A stretch of 64,000 nt of DNA from Ovis canadensis (taxonomy: Eukaryota > Chordata > Mammalia > Artiodactyla > Bovidae): assembly GCF_042477335.2 (NCBI RefSeq), contig NC_091260.1:54517001-54581000 (forward strand). Direction: 5' to 3'. The notes below the pieces were generated by a model. It did no database searches, had not been told where the DNA came from, and saw only the letters and a program-made list of their open reading frames with translations. Made by a program: the position numbers and the translations under genes. Position 1 is the first letter of the stretch. Each line of letters starts with the position of its first letter. Shown piece after piece: positions 43,886 to 57,174 of this stretch.

Positions 43886-44064
43886 CAGCCCTGGAGGGGG
43901 ACAAGGAGGGCACACACAGAAGGCAGTGCCATGTGTTCCTGCAGCTGCTGTTGGTCTCATCAGTTAGCTTAAATGATAGACTTTGGTGGTCTCGTGACCG
44001 GCCTCTGACCTCTTCTCCTAGCGCTTGTGTGCATTCCAGCACTGCCCTCCTCACTCTCAGTGTC

Positions 44065-44290
44065 ATGAGGGGCATGGCTTTGGAATCAGAGTTTTGCTAC
44101 TCACTGTTTGGATTTAGGCTGGGTATGTAAGTTCTCTAAGCCTCAGTTTCTTAGTCTGTATAATGGGAATAAAGGTCATAGTATCCAGCCCATACTAATG
44201 TCGTTAGTCTCAAGTGAGGCCCTCCATAGAGAGTTGCTGACTCAGTACAACTTGGCTTGTAGTAAATGCTTCGGAAATGTTAACTGCAGT
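44065..44290 (+). repeat. MIR SINE
   Basis: ggaatcagagttttgctactcact and ctctaagcctcagtttcttagtctgtataatgggaataa, then gtaaatgcttcggaaatgtt. Confidence 0.8.
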
Positions 44291-45594
44291 ACTTGCTGTT
44301 AAGTCTTCACCCCAGAAGTCGCAGCTGTGTGTCTTCGTTCATGTGCCCTTGTCTTTGGCCACTAGAGCGGGTCCCGATAACAGCCAGACTTGACTTCGTT
44401 CCTCTTGAGCATCATTCTTCGCTCGCCCTCTCAGAGGCGTGAGTCTGGAGCTGGGGGCGCCGTCCCCGCTGTGGGATCCTGCCATACCCACAGTGTGTGC
44501 CCTTCCCATCTCTCTTCCAGCATGGTTTTCTTTCTCAGTGAGCTGTCATGGATGCCCTCTCTGCCCTCCTGTAACAGTATCTTCCCTTGTCTCGGGGCTG
44601 GGGGCCCTGGGGTTTGGGCAGCATCTTAGGTCCTGGGACTTTGCCTCCAGTTCAGCTCCGCTTCCTTCCTTCCCAGCTGCTGCCAGCACCTCTCTCATTT
44701 CCTCAGTACTGTGTGGTCCAGACCAAGCACCTCCTCTGATGCTCGGGACCACCAACTGCAGCTGCTTACCTTACACAGGTTTTCCCACCTGCCACTGCTC
44801 CCTTTGGAGCCCCCCTCCCCCAGACACCCCTCACATCACGGCCAGGCTCCTTTTGGACACTGCCTTGACATGTAATTTTCCTAGTTAAGGGTCTTTCATG
44901 CCCCCTGCCCCTTTCACTGGTCCGAACTTTAGCACCGTTCCCAGGCTCACCCAGATTCTGCCTGCTTCTGGTTTGTTGATAGAGCAATAGCTTGGATTCA
45001 GGAACCTTGGGCTGTGGCCATTTCTTATCTGAGTGTCTTCAAGAAAGCCCCTTCACCTCTTTGGGTCTCATTTCCTGGATTAGGCAAGTGTTTTTAAACA
45101 ATATTTTGTTCAAGGAGCTTTTTTAAAAAAGAAAAACCCACAGCATGATTCTTGAACAACTTTTTCAAAACTCACTGTCCCCAGTCCTGCTTTAGAGATT
45201 CAGATATGACCCCCGGGGGTGGTGGGAAGGGTGTATGTGGGGGAGTGTGGGGAGTGGGAGGGAGACCTGCAGTAGGAACCTGTAGTATTTTTCAGTTCGC
45301 TAGCATCTCTTCCTTCAGCCCCTCTTAAGAACTGCTGTTTCAGATGAAATCACAGAGGAAGCCCAAGAATAGAGACAGACCAGAAAAGAGAGGGTGTGAG
45401 AAGTGCAGTGTGAAGGCCCCCGGCCAGGCCGAGCCGAGGGCTCCTGTTCCTTCAGCCCCTTTGTGTTCCCAGGTCTTTCCTCGTGCCTGGCAGCCTCCCT
45501 GCTCTGCCTCTGTGGCACAGGCTGACTGTGGCTACGGGCTTTGATGGCGCCATCGAGCGTTTACTGTCGACTCCTTTGTGCTCTGTGTCTGCGG

Positions 45595-45675
45595 CTCTTA
45601 TTTCCCCGACAGGACTGTAAGCTCCTCCAGGGCAGGGCCGTAGTGCCCACCACTCAGCGTGGCCTTGTGGAGCTC
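45595..45675 (+). mobile_element. L2 terminal fragment
   Basis: ggactgtaagctcctccagggcagggccgtagtgcccaccactcagcg, the common end of L2. Confidence 0.65.
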
Positions 45676-46609
45676 ATGGTGGCTTCAGGGAGGGTGAATG
45701 GGCAGTGGCTTGGCCATCATGGGAGAGGGCCTCAGAAGGTCGCTGGCGGGCCCTTCACTCGGGTCGTGTTCCCCTCTCCTGCAGAGTGGGCTTTGGGGGC
45801 TGAGGTTGAGAACTATACGAGGAACTTCAGCGTGATCACTGATTTGACTCTGGGTCTCTGTGCCCCAAGAGTCTCCTTTGGCAGGAGATGTTTTGCCTAA
45901 AAATATTCCTTTTCACTGTCACTGTGGTGCTGAGGTTGGTAGGCTGTTGACCTGCATGGATGCCTGAAGCCCAGCTGTTGCCTGCAGTGTGTCTTGGGCC
46001 GCCCTTAGCTTCCTCAGGCAGCTCCTGAGCTCAGGCCCTGTCTTCTGGAATTGAGCCAGCTCTTTGGCGAGGTCAGATCTGTGGGTTTTGAGGCTTATGC
46101 TGCCCACGAGCTCACCATTTCCTCTCTAGCTTGAGTTTCCTACCAGGGAGAATGTGATAAAGGGTTTGGATTATTTAAAGGCCTGGGGAGTGCCTGGTAA
46201 GAGTGATCCTTGCTAAGAAGCACTGATAAACCTTCCACTGCTGTGCAGTGGGTGATGAGCTGTCAAAACAGGTGAGGGCTTTACCAGGGATCATCTTGGC
46301 GAGCAGTTACTTTCTTCCTTCAAAAAAAATCTGAGATAAGGGGGACTAGCAGGAGATCTAAATGGGAGAGAAAGGATTTAGAATGATACATGAATGAGGT
46401 CTGGCTCAGCTGTTGGTGGTGGGGGAGTTGGCGGTAAGGGCGCCGTGGGAGGTTGTTGCCTTTTTTTCCCCTGCCCTGGAGACTTGTCAGAGTCGACAAG
46501 ACACTTGATAGTACTATTTTGTAATAAGAGAAAAGTTTAAGATTGTCTGCCTAGGGCTGTGGGAAGAATGGGGTGACTGCTCTTGGGTAAAGGCACCTTT
46601 GGGTACCTG

Positions 46610-46740
46610 AATATATTCTAGAGTTGACTCTGGTGGCAGTTGTACAATCCTGTGAGTGGACTGATAAACACCTCGATTTGTATACTTTAAATGGGTGAAT
46701 TGTTTGGTATGGGAGTTATGTCTTAATAAACTCTTATGGA
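46610..46740 (+). mobile_element. L1M 3' tail fragment
   Basis: gttgtacaatcctgtgagtgg, atactttaaatgggtgaattg and taataaac end. Confidence 0.65.
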
Positions 46741-46744
46741 ATCA

Positions 46745-46980
46745 CAGTTTATGAATCAGAAGGACCAAACTTGGGGTCTGAAGTCTTGAGTTCTAGCTTC
46801 ACCACCTATTTAGCCCTCTGAGCCTGGGCACATCATCTAACCTCCTGGAGCTTCACTGGTTTTATCTGTGAAGTGAGAATGAAAATTCCTTATGGGATTG
46901 TTGTTAAGACAAACGACACAGGGCATGTGACATAGGACATAGTAAAACCTCTGCTAATTACATATTTACATGTTTAAGTT
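46745..46980 (+). repeat. MIR SINE
   Basis: ggggtctgaagtcttgagttctagcttcacca, then gcctgggcacatcatctaacctcctgg and tgggattgttgttaagac. Confidence 0.7.
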
Positions 46981-47639
46981 AGTCTGTTTCTGTGGATAAT
47001 GGATGTTTAGCCTGAAGTGCTCCTGAGAGTTCCCAGCTCGCCCTGTGAAATGAACACTGCTTGTGGCTGAGAACTGATTTGCATGATGTGTAAAGAGCAG
47101 AGTCCTTAAAACCCGGTCTCGAACTACATCATGTCTGTGGTCTGGGACCTTGAGTCCAGACAGAGTGTGTCAGTTCGCCTCTTACTGGACGTCAGATGCT
47201 GACATCATGCTTCGTTGTAACAGTAATTGTTGCTTATCTCCACCTGCCAAGGCAGTGTACTGTTAGCAGAGTCGAGCTGTGGTCAGCGGCAAAGCTGGTA
47301 CCTGGTCAGGCTGACTCGGCAGGGTGCAGAGTCATCTGTCCAGGAGTTGGGGGCCAGCAGCCTTGGAAATCGGCTCCAGGAAACAAACCCTAAATTGATT
47401 TCTCCAGCTTCCTAGACCTCAACAGTAGGTAGACTCGCTCAGTCTCTAAACTCCATCCTTAGTGATCAGGCTTCTGATTCAGAGTCTGTTTTTGAACATG
47501 CCCCTGCCTTACTGATGAAACTAGAGCGTGTTTCAGGAAGCCAGCTAAGGAAGAGGTGTGAGGAAAGGTCAGTGATACTTACCACTGATCACAAACGTAG
47601 GTAGTAGTTTTTGTTCATTTATTCTTAAGCTTTAAAATT

Positions 47640-47965
47640 AAAAAAAAGCTTTTTTTTCGTTTGAAGTATAGTCAGTGTACAGTATTATAGAAGTTGGGCC
47701 TCCCAGGTGGTTCAGTGGTGAAGAATCCTCCTGCCAGTGGAGAATACATGGGTTCGATCCCTGGGTCGGGAAGATCCTGGAGAAGGAAATGGCAACCCTC
47801 CCCAGTATTCTTGCCTGGAAAATTCCATGGACAGGGGAATCTGGCAGGCTACAGTTCATGGACTTGCGAAGAGTCGGACACGACTGAGTGACTAAGCACA
47901 CACACACGTTATATAAGTTATAGGTGTGCAACAGTATTAGGTAGTCAGTTTGAATAGAATTGTCT
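47640..47965 (-). mobile_element. Ruminant L1 3' UTR (inverted), split by a SINE
   Basis: gtttgaagtatagtcagtgtacagtattata at the left and tataagttataggtgtgcaacag at the right are the two halves. Confidence 0.6.
47696..47908 (+). repeat. Bov-tA SINE inside L1
   Basis: gggcctcccaggtggttcag to gactgagtgactaagcacac with a (ca)n end. Confidence 0.87.
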
Positions 47966-48744
47966 CAAGAACTGTGTTTAGGATTAAAAAATATTACCAG
48001 GATCAAGAATTGTTTTTCTCTTTGTATTTTGTTATGCATGCTTTCAGTAGACTTTTATTGGCATTTTGCTATCTAGGAGCATATATCTTGTTGAGGCTAA
48101 AAATACGAAAAGTACAGCTCCAGCCCCTGCTTAGCATCACTCGGGGAGACAGACAAGGAAAGAGACTATTGCAGTCTAAGAAAGGCTTGCAGAGGACTTG
48201 AACTATGTGGCAGTGGGCTGGATGGAGAATTGGCTGGGCGGGACTGGCGAGGGGGATGAGGGGCCCTGTGGGTCCAAGGGCGGGATAGTGGCAAGGCAGT
48301 GCAAAGGTAATCAGAAGTGTGCAGTGCGCCCGATGGTGGCTGGGGTAAGTGCAGCAGCCAGGGCTGACGGGTGCAGATGGCTTCTGGAGCTGTCGGGAAA
48401 GCAGAGCAGACAGAAATACGAGAGGCAAGGGAGAGCTGAGAATGACTGCCGGGTGGATGCAGGGCTGGAGTGCAGAGGACCGCAGGTTCAGGGAGGGATG
48501 GGGGAAGTGATGAGCTGATTTAGAAATGGGAATTTGGAGAGTCTGAGGGCCTTTCCAGTGCGAGTAGCTGGGAGGCTGTCTGGGGTCCAGATCCGGATCC
48601 CTGAAGAGGAGTCTGGAGTAAAGGTCCGTTTGAGGGGAGGAGGGCCATCAGCACGGGTTGCTGGAGAGTTTCCCCAAGGAGCAGAGGACCTGTGAGGAGA
48701 TGCCCAGGAGGGAGATGAGGAAGAGCAGCTAGACAGTGGGTCGG

Positions 48745-49010
48745 TTGTTTGGCCCGGAACTCATTTCTGCTGATTCTCAGGTCTCAGCCTAAATGACACT
48801 TCCTGAGGGTAGCCATCTTTTCTGACCTCCCCTCCACGTGTGCTGGGTGTTGGTGCCGCGTCCCTGCCGTGGCCTGCCCGCCCCCGGCGTGGCCCTGCAC
48901 ACGTGGAGTCACGCTTGCCCCTGCTGCGGTCGGACCGTTCGCTCTGGGGATGGTGGGGCTGTGCGCGGTGTTCACGCCCGCATTTGCTGTGCTGGTACAG
49001 CGGGTGCCTA
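48745..49010 (+). mobile_element. L2 fragment
   Basis: gtctcagcctaaatgacacttcctgagggtagccatcttttctgacctcccc is L2; the right part is G+C-rich and diverged. Confidence 0.55.
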
Positions 49011-49124
49011 AGAAAGGACAGTGCAGTCGTGAAAGGCCAGGGGGAGGAGACAGCGTTGCCTGGGAGGATGTGGTTGGTGGGCAGGCCCAGGATTGTTGCA
49101 GCGAAGGGAACGGTGCTGGGCAGG

Positions 49125-49240
49125 CAGGCCCAGGCTCAGGTCCCGCTTCACTTACCCTTGGTCAGCCTCGATTTCCTCGTCTCTAAAATGGGAGCAGTAA
49201 TGTCAGTCAAGAGTGGAGAGGATTAAGTGAGATGACAGGT
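49125..49240 (+). repeat. MIR 3' half
   Basis: gtcagcctcgatttcctcgtctctaaaatgggagcagtaatg and gaggattaagtgagatgac. Confidence 0.75.
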
Positions 49241-49274
49241 AAAAAGAGAACCTTCTGTCGGTGTCTAATATTAA

Positions 49275-49500
49275 TATGTTATTGGCTTCCCAGGTGGCAC
49301 AAGTGGTAAAGAACCCACCTGCCAATGTAGGAGATGTAAGACACACAGATTCCATCCCTGGATTGAGAAGATTCCCCTGGAGGAGGGCATGGTAACCCAC
49401 TCCAGTATTCTTGCCTGGAGAATCCCCATGGACAGAGGAGCCTGGCAGGCTACAGTCCTTGGGGTCACAAAGAGTCAGACATGACGGAAGTGACTTAGCA
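49275..49500 (+). repeat. Bov-tA SINE
   Basis: ggcttcccaggtggcacaag to gacggaagtgacttagcata. Confidence 0.87.
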
Positions 49501-49819
49501 TAATGAATGAATATTTATAGCACTGATTCCCCAGTTTTCCAGTTATTATTTTTTTTTATGTGTCCATATAAATGTCTTGAATGCTGAAGTCAGTTCTTCA
49601 TCTTTTATCCTGGGTGTTTGGTGGTTAGCCTACCTGGAAGCTGGTTGTTGGAATCAGCTGGTATTCATTGGAGGCAGGTCCACCTTGCGCCTCTGAGGAA
49701 CCAGACACACAGCTTGAGTATTGACTCACTGGTTTCGCTCCACAGGCTCACTGTAGCCCTGTGATCTGTGCCACTCCTTCTGAGAGACGAAAGTCTGAGC
49801 GATCAGGTGGACGCCTTTT

Positions 49820-49945
49820 AAATGCTGGACCAGTTGCACAACAAGGCGGATGTACTTAGTGCCACTGAACAGTGCAGTTGAATATAGTTAAAATATTATG
49901 TTTTATATTATGTGACTGTTGCCATAATTTAAAAAAAAAAATGGA
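49820..49945 (+). mobile_element. L1M 3' tail fragment
   Basis: gcggatgtacttagtgccactgaacagtgcagttg, then ttatattatgtgactgttgcc and A-run. Confidence 0.6.
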
Positions 49946-51204
49946 AAAGGAATCCATGCTGGGCCAGCTGTGTGAGGTGGGTCCCAGAGGGCGTGTCTCC
50001 TTTGGGCCGCAAGCTTGCTGGAGAATGGGTGGCAGTTCTCACATCTTGTCTGGCACACAAGTGGCCAGAATGGGAGTGCTTCTGGCTCAGCGCGGGGCGG
50101 GGTTCCTAGGCCATGTCGGGGCAGCAAGTCCTGGGAACTGTTGATTGTCCAAGCGCAGCAGGAACAGAGGTAGCTCCTTTTGAGCTGTGGGGTAAAATGT
50201 ATGGAAACTGGAAGACCTGCTGTTTATGCCCTTATCCCCTTTTAAAACAAACAAACAAAGGTAGCCATAGCATTGGGGTAAATATTGAAATAAGCAATTT
50301 ACCAAAAAACCCCAACCTTGATCCCACCCCTCTGGCATAACTGCCCTCCCTCCGTTTATTTCAAGCTGCTGTTCTGATTGAATGCAGGCCTCTAGGATTC
50401 CCAGGTTTGAAGACTTGGATGTTCTGTGACCAGCACCAGCTGGCAGTCTCTGCTACACTCTTGTGATAATAGCAAGCTCTGTCAGAACTCAGAGAGGTGC
50501 TGCACAAACCACAGGGGCCTTGGTTAACACCCCATTTGTTGAAAATTTGCATCACTTTCCAATTGAGTTCCTTTTTGGCCTGTGGCAGAGAAAAAAGTCT
50601 GTCAGCATAACTAGTAGAACCAGTTCTGCTTGATTGTTAAAAGAACTGTACTTTCCTAGCCTTCTTTTCTTATGCATTGAACATGATATGCAGTTGGGGT
50701 CAGTGAGGGATTTTATCCCACGTGTCCAGTTCTGGAAATAAGACTGTGGCCATTTGCTGATAAGGCAGCTGGACAGGGAGTGTCACAGTTGAAGGGCAGA
50801 AGGAGCAGAGGGTTAAGGGGAAGCCCAGGGCCCTTTGCTGAAACCAGGTGACAGTTAAGAAGCTCCCACTGCTCCAGAGAAGAGGGAGAGGATAGAAGCA
50901 GCCGTCCCTGGGCGCTGGTTGAATTGCCTGTGAGATCCTGGGAGGACACCAAGTCCATCCATGGTGGCTGCTGCCCTGCCTCTCTCACTGGACAGGCTTC
51001 ACGACTTTCTTTCTGGATGAATATCATATGTATGACAGTCTTCAATGGAATGTTCTTTCCAGTAATATGAGAGCATTTGGTGATGCCGCCTGTGTTAATG
51101 CCCAAGCCTAGATATTGTCTCTTAATCTTCCAAATGTTTCCCTGGCCCCTGCTGGAGTGGTTTAAAGACCTCTCATTACTTAAAGTCATTATTAACTAAC
51201 TTAC

Positions 51205-52190
51205 TTAGTGAAATCTTTTGAGCACCTACTGTTTGCAGGGCCTGTGCTGGGACTTCCCAGGCAGCATTAGTGGTAACAAAGCCGCCTGGCAATACAGGAG
51301 ACATAAGAGCCATGGCTTTGATCCCTGGGTAAGGAAGATCTGCTGGAAGAGGGCATGAACCCACAGGACCCTGGTGGGCTACAGTCCATGGGGTCACAAG
51401 GAGTCAGACACGACTGAAGCGACTTAGCACCCACACGCACACACACTGGATTCTGGGGCAATATGGTGAACAGAAAAACAGAGAGCCAGCCCTCAAAGAG
51501 TTTATAAACTGATGGGGAGATAGACTTAAATAATTACATAAACAAATGTGATACTGCAGTTGTGACAAGTGCTAAGAGGGAAAGATACACAGGGCTTAAA
51601 GAGCCTGATGGCAGAGAAGGCTTCCCAGAGGAAATGACCCTTGTCCTGAGGTCTGATGGATACACAGAAACTCACAGAGCAGAGAGGAGAAGCATTCCAT
51701 GCAGGGGCTTGGATTCAAGGCAGGAAGGAGCTTGGCAGGTACTAGAGGCTGACGGAAGGCCAGTGTGGCCGACATGCAGGCAGAGGAGGAGGGCGTGGGA
51801 GACCAGGCTGGACAGGGAGGCAGGCACCAGGCTGTGCAGAACCTGGTGGGCTTTGTCAGGTCGTTGTCCTTCTCCCACCGGTCACCCAGAGCAGGCTGTG
51901 TCCTGAGGGGTCACTGCCCCTCCAGGGTGGGCAGTGGGTGCCAGAGGGGCAGATGCAGGCTGAGCAGTTGGAAAGCTGCTGCACTGGTCCATGTGGGCGA
52001 TGATGACAGCCTGGACTAGGCTGGTCCTGGTGGAGGTGAGAGAGGAGCATGGGCTCTGGGTGTCTGTAATAGGCAATACCGATAGGATTTGGTCAAAGAC
52101 TGGATACCGAGGGTGAAGGGGAAGGAGATGTAAAGAGGACTCCTAGATGATATGCTTTTGAAGGGAAGCACAGGGTAGCCCAGGCCATAC
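51205..52190 (+). mobile_element. L2 LINE 3' region, split by a SINE
   Basis: ttttgagcacctactgtttgcagggcctgtgctgg, then after the SINE ccctcaaagagtttataaactgatggggag and cttcccagaggaaatgaccc. The part beyond about 51900 is a weaker match (agaggactcctagatg). Confidence 0.7.
51249..51447 (+). repeat. Bov-tA SINE inside L2
   Basis: ggacttcccaggcagcatta to gactgaagcgacttagcacc with a (ca)n end. Confidence 0.87.
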
Positions 52191-52451
52191 TGTGTTATTT
52201 GCCTTGGGGCCTTTCATGGAGTGTGGGACCGCACAAGGTTCTCACGGAACTCTCGAGGGTTGGTTGGAGTGACAGAGACCTAGGCCTTGAAGGATGGATT
52301 GGAGTGAGTCGTAAGAGGTGAGCTCTCAGCTGGTGTTGAGAAAGCCCCTGAGTTCTTCCCCACACAGCAGCCATTTCTCCTGGGGGTAGATGTATTGTTT
52401 TTTTCTTTCTTTCAGTCTCTTTCCCTCTCCACAACAATTTGAGGCTTTTCC

Positions 52452-52645
52452 TGGGGCTTCCCAGGTGGCTCAGATGGTAAAGAATCTGCCTGCAATGTGA
52501 GAGACCCAACTTTGATCCCTGGGTCGGAAGATCCCCTGGAGAAGGGGATGGCTACCCGCTCCAATATCCTTACCTGGAAAATCCCACAGGCAGAGGCTAC
52601 AGTCCATTGGGAAGCACAGAATTAGACACGACTGAACACCGAACG
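52452..52645 (+). repeat. Bov-tA SINE
   Basis: ggggcttcccaggtggctcag to ttagacacgactgaacaccg. It has a small internal deletion after cacaggcagagg. Confidence 0.87.
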
Positions 52646-52779
52646 CTTTGGGTTCTTCCGGTGATGCTTGTCTAGCAGATACATTCAGTGACCTTCCTGT
52701 GCTGCTTTCCTTTGTTTCCTTCATTCCACAGAAGAAGTAATGTGGCCTCGTGTAGGAACGGAGGTTGAGCCGGCTGTCA

Positions 52780-52970
52780 GGTTTGACTTCCACCTGCACC
52801 ACATGCTAGCTGAGTGTCTTCACCTGCAGAGTGGAGGAAAGAGTGGGTATAAGAGCCCTCCCTCAAGGGTTGCTGTGAGGATTAAATGAGTTAATAAGTA
52901 TAAAGCCCTTTAAACAGTGCCTGGTATGTAAGGCTCTAGAAATGTTTGTTACTATTATTCTCCTCTCAGC
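52780..52970 (+). repeat. MIR SINE
   Basis: gctgagtgtcttcacctgcagagtggagg, then ggttgctgtgaggattaaatgagtt and cagtgcctggtatg. Confidence 0.78.
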
Positions 52971-53882
52971 CTCCGTAATGGCTGGCCCTTGAGAGTAGCC
53001 GCTTTGACGTTCATAGAGTGGACACTTGTGATTTCTGCAGTCCACCAGCAACCTCTGAGTCACGATGGAGTAATTTGTGATGTCATTAAGGAAGAGATTG
53101 TATTTTCTCATCCAGTTGTAAAGGTCAAGTTGGATAGCCTTTAATCACTCACCCAGTAAATTTGCCCATGATGACAGCAGCTTATTACGCATTGAGAACT
53201 CAGCTTGATCAAGAGGAGCATGTACACGTGGGAATTTTATTGTGTCCCGTAACCCTTGGCGCATCCAGACGTGGGCTTTGCCTTATTGTTAACCACTTCC
53301 CCTCTTCTCCATTCAGCTATGCTCATTCCCCCAGGATCAGCAACAGCAGATGTTACAACTCTTGTTTCTCAAAAAAAGAGAAAACACTTTGAAATATTAA
53401 AATATTATCTCCATATTTGTTAGTCCTTTCTGTGTTTTTCTTATGGGGTCCAAAAAAAAAAAAAAACTACTGTAAAAACATGTAAGGGAAAGAGATGTAA
53501 GACGCGAGAACTCTCCATTCTGTGTTCCCCGCCTGCTCCCCGACCTGTACAGGTGGCTTCCCAGAGAAAAGGGAGAATTCCACTTTTTCTCTAAGGGGAG
53601 GGTTTCCTTTTCATTCTTGTTTACACACCCTGATTTATTGGAGTCCCCTAGATAATTTCTCTTCTCAGGACTGGTGTATATTTTGATTTCAGGGGTGAAG
53701 GGGTGGTTGATGGTGATGGTACCATTTTTGAAGTGATAAACAGGTAAGATATTAGTGATGTAGATATTAGATATTATTGATATTAGCCTGCAGTATGTCT
53801 CTTTATATTCCAGTGCAGAAGTACTTAATTTAAGTTTTTATTCTCAGCTTGTCGCCAACTTTCAGTAGCTTAATCTACTTTG

Positions 53883-53994
53883 TGTGTGTGTGTGTGTGTG
53901 CGTGATCTTAGTTCCCTTATCAGAGATCAAACCCAGGCCCACGACAGTGAAAGTATCAAGTCTAAACCACTGGACCACCAGGGAATTCTCAGTT
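53883..53994 (-). repeat. tRNA-Glu (CHR-type) SINE with (TG)n tail
   Basis: A tg run at the left (tail side), ttatcagagatcaaacccagg in the middle, and cactggaccaccagggaatt at the right. Flanked by taatctactttg (53871-53882) and taacctactttg (53995-54006). Confidence 0.87.
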
Positions 53995-54539
53995 TAACCT
54001 ACTTTGAATAAACTCAGTAGTTGAGAAAACTCTCCTTTTGTCTCTGTGCCTGAGCAGTCTCTTCCTCAGATGTGGTGTTCTCTTAAGGAAGCTGTTAGTT
54101 TATTCTTTTGGTCTTGTAAGTGGGTTCAGAGTACTTTCTATTGCAGAAGAAAAAGACACCAAATGACCAGAGCTAACTCATTGTAGAAAACAAGTCCTAT
54201 TAATAGAAAAAGGCCGTTTCTTTTTCCATGACTTCAGATAGTCCTGTGTAGTCAAAATCTAATGGAATTAGGACCAGTCTGGGTGTTGCTAATGGCAGTT
54301 TTCTGATCCACAGAAAAAAGAATTGAGAAGTCTCCTGAGTGGAGTCAGTTTCGTTTAATGTGGGAAATAGGATTGACAAGAGAAGCAGAAATTATTCTGC
54401 TCATGCAGAATCTTAAATAACTGTAGCTCTTAAGTAGTATGTTGAAATCTTTATTTAATCATCAGAGGAAAGGAAGAGAAAAAGAAAGGAATCAAGAAGG
54501 ACAGATTCTGCTCAGTCCAATAGTTGTAACAGATCTCAT

Positions 54540-54720
54540 TTACTGAACATGTATGCCAGATGTTTACACCCGTTTCTGTTGATAACTTCATACTAGGTAG
54601 TGTTGTTTCCATTCACACAGGAGGAAACCAAGCTCAGTCAGGTTAAATGGCAAGCCCAAATGCGTGTCTGTAGGTACCAGAGCTGGGTTTGGACTGTTGC
54701 CTCAAGTCTGTATTACTTGT
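54540..54720 (-). repeat. MIR SINE
   Basis: catttactgaacatgtatgcc and ttcacacaggaggaaaccaagctcagtcaggttaaatggcaagccc. Confidence 0.72.
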
Positions 54721-55584
54721 TTCCAATACATGCACGGAGAGAAGTTTGGAGAAACCAGGGGAAAGACAAAACTTAAATTCTTAGTACTATGCTGTTTTAA
54801 AACTACAACTCTGCTTTAAAAAAAGGTAAATTGTGTTCTGAGATACATGTGGATTGCCACCTAATATGTAGCCACAAATGCATCTTCCCCCTCTGATTTT
54901 CTATTCTAGTGGAAAAAGCAGAGTATTAAGTGTCCATTTTAGAGCAGTGGAGCGACTTGGAGGAAATAAAAATGTTTGTATTGTGTCTTTTTAGCACTTG
55001 GTGCCAGATGTGATCGAAAGAAACTGTGTTTTGGAACCTTTAGGGATGTTATGTTGCCTCTTGGAATTTGCCCTTCTGCCTGGATGAAATTAAACTGAGA
55101 ATAACAACTTTGGTTTTTGACTCAGAGCCCTTGTAAGCAGTGAAGGGTTGACATGAACATTTACAAGCATCTGGCCTAGGAGAGCTTCACGGTAGAGACC
55201 CCCGCCCCATTCTTTTCAAGGTCCCTTTTTCCCCCTTTGCCAAGATTCTAGGTCCTCCACACTTTTGAGATGTGCACATCCTGAATATGAACTTGGTAAG
55301 ACACTAGAGAAAACTCCAAGAACCAGTGGAGTGAAACAGCCAGGCTGCCCCACAGTCTCTCAGCAGATTCTCAGGCACGCAGCTGACACTTGCTTTCACG
55401 TGCTTTTGTCCTGTATGAGGCAAAGCCTTGTACAGTGGAGTACAGTTCTCGTAAGGGAATTTTTCTAATTTGTTCTAATGAGTTTTGTAGCAGGAGACTG
55501 GTTTTCTGTTGCATGCAATGGATGTTTTGTGGTAGGAAACTAGAGACCGTGTTTGTTGGAACACAGCGGCAAGGAATGTGGGCT

Positions 55585-55800
55585 CTGGAGTTAGTCAGGG
55601 CTTGGGCCGAACCCTTGGTTAGTGACTTATTTTCCTATTAAAGGGAAGTTCCTGAACCTCTTTAAGCCTCAGTTTCTGCATCTGTAAAATGGAAGCAGTA
55701 CCAATTCTGGTGTTATGCAGATTAATGAGATACTTATGATGAGCACTTATCTGACACATCATAGAACTTAATAAATGTGACTTATTATTATAGTTAAACG
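55585..55800 (+). repeat. MIR SINE
   Basis: gggctctggagttagtcagggcttgg, then cctctttaagcctcagtttctgcatctgtaaaatgg and aataaatgtgacttattatta. Confidence 0.82.
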
Positions 55801-55988
55801 TGTGCAGTTGAAGTGGAAGCTGAGACTGACAGCTTGTGGAGGGCCTTGATTGCCGTGTACAGACTTGAACACACCTGTCTTTACTGCTCAGAAGTCTTTT
55901 TTCACTTTGGGATTTTCAGCAGTGTTTCAAATAGCTGAGGTTGCTGTATGATCTGTGTTTTGGACAAATAAAGCTGTTTACTTGTTTA

Positions 55989-56205
55989 GGCTTCCCTAGT
56001 GGCTCAGATGGTAAAGAGTCTGCCTGCAATGCAGGAGACCCAAGTTTGATCCCTGGGTTGGGAAGATCCCCTGGAGAAGGGAATGACAGTCCACTCCAGT
56101 ATTCTTGCCTGGAAAATCCCATGGACTGAGGAGCCTGGTGGGTCCCAGTCCATGGGGTCGCAGAGAGTTGGATACAACTGAATGGCTAACAGCACACTCA
56201 CACAA
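55989..56205 (+). repeat. Bov-tA SINE
   Basis: ggcttccctagtggctcagatgg to caactgaatggctaacagca. It is close to consensus and so relatively young. Confidence 0.88.
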
Positions 56206-56585
56206 AGTTATTTAGTGGCATTCGAGGCAAGGGCTCACATGTATTGGTTGGTTAGACTCCTCTTTGTTGAACACTAGCTTGTCGGCAGCAGTGTGTATCT
56301 TACTGCATTATTCTGACCTCTCCTCTCCCTGTCTGCAGCTGAAGGAAGTCTGATGAATAGTGGCAGCTTTAGTAGGAAGTCAAGCACTGTTAGAAATCTT
56401 GGTGGTTTTTCTGCCGCCGCCTCTCATGCTGAAATTTCCCACACACTTCATGAGATATTTGGCTCTTCCACGACCTAGCTGCTCGGTGGGTTTTCCTTTC
56501 TCTCAGATCAGTTTTTGGTCAGCAACTTGTTGCCAGCATCAGAATGTATTTAACATTATTCCAGAGAAGAGGAGGAGTCCCTACT

Positions 56586-56663
56586 CCTTACAAAATATAT
56601 TTATATTTATTTATTTATTTGGCTGCACTGGGTCGTAGCCACTGGATCACCAGGGAAGTACCA
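56586..56663 (-). repeat. tRNA-Glu (CHR-type) SINE, large internal deletion, 13-bp duplication
   Basis: atttatttatttggctgcactgggtcgtag joins directly to ccactggatcaccagggaag. Flanked by aggagtccctact at 56573-56585 and 56664-56676. Confidence 0.85.
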
Positions 56664-57174
56664 AGGAGTCCCTACTGTTAAAGTGAAAAATGTGTAATAA
56701 GCTTCTGGGGCATTTGGAAAAAACAAGGGTGAGTCTCCAGTTTCCCTTTTTCCATGAGGGGAAGAGGCCTCCAGTCCTTTCCTTTTTTCTCCGAGGAAAT
56801 GCTTCTGGTAGATTTATCTTCTCCCCTCTGAGATCGGAGTGCCCTGTCTTGCCCGTGTTTTAGAATCGAGGGCTGGTCTGCAGGGGTCTTCCTTTGCCGT
56901 TCTAGTGAGGGTGAGCCACCACGGACCCTGCCTCCTTTGAGAGCACAAATACTGAGGCTCACTGCGCTGTCACGATGTGGTCATAAGGCAGGCAGTGAGC
57001 TCCTGATTGCATTCTCTTCAGTGGGCACCCCGAGGCCAGGACACTTGCCCAGATGGTCCCGCTTGCTCCGGAGGAGGCTAGAACCCACCCAGGTTTCTGA
57101 CTTGGTCCTGTGCTGTTGCCTGAGAGACACTTGTTGCAGATAGTAAACACCATGTGTTTAGTGCAGTCTGCTTA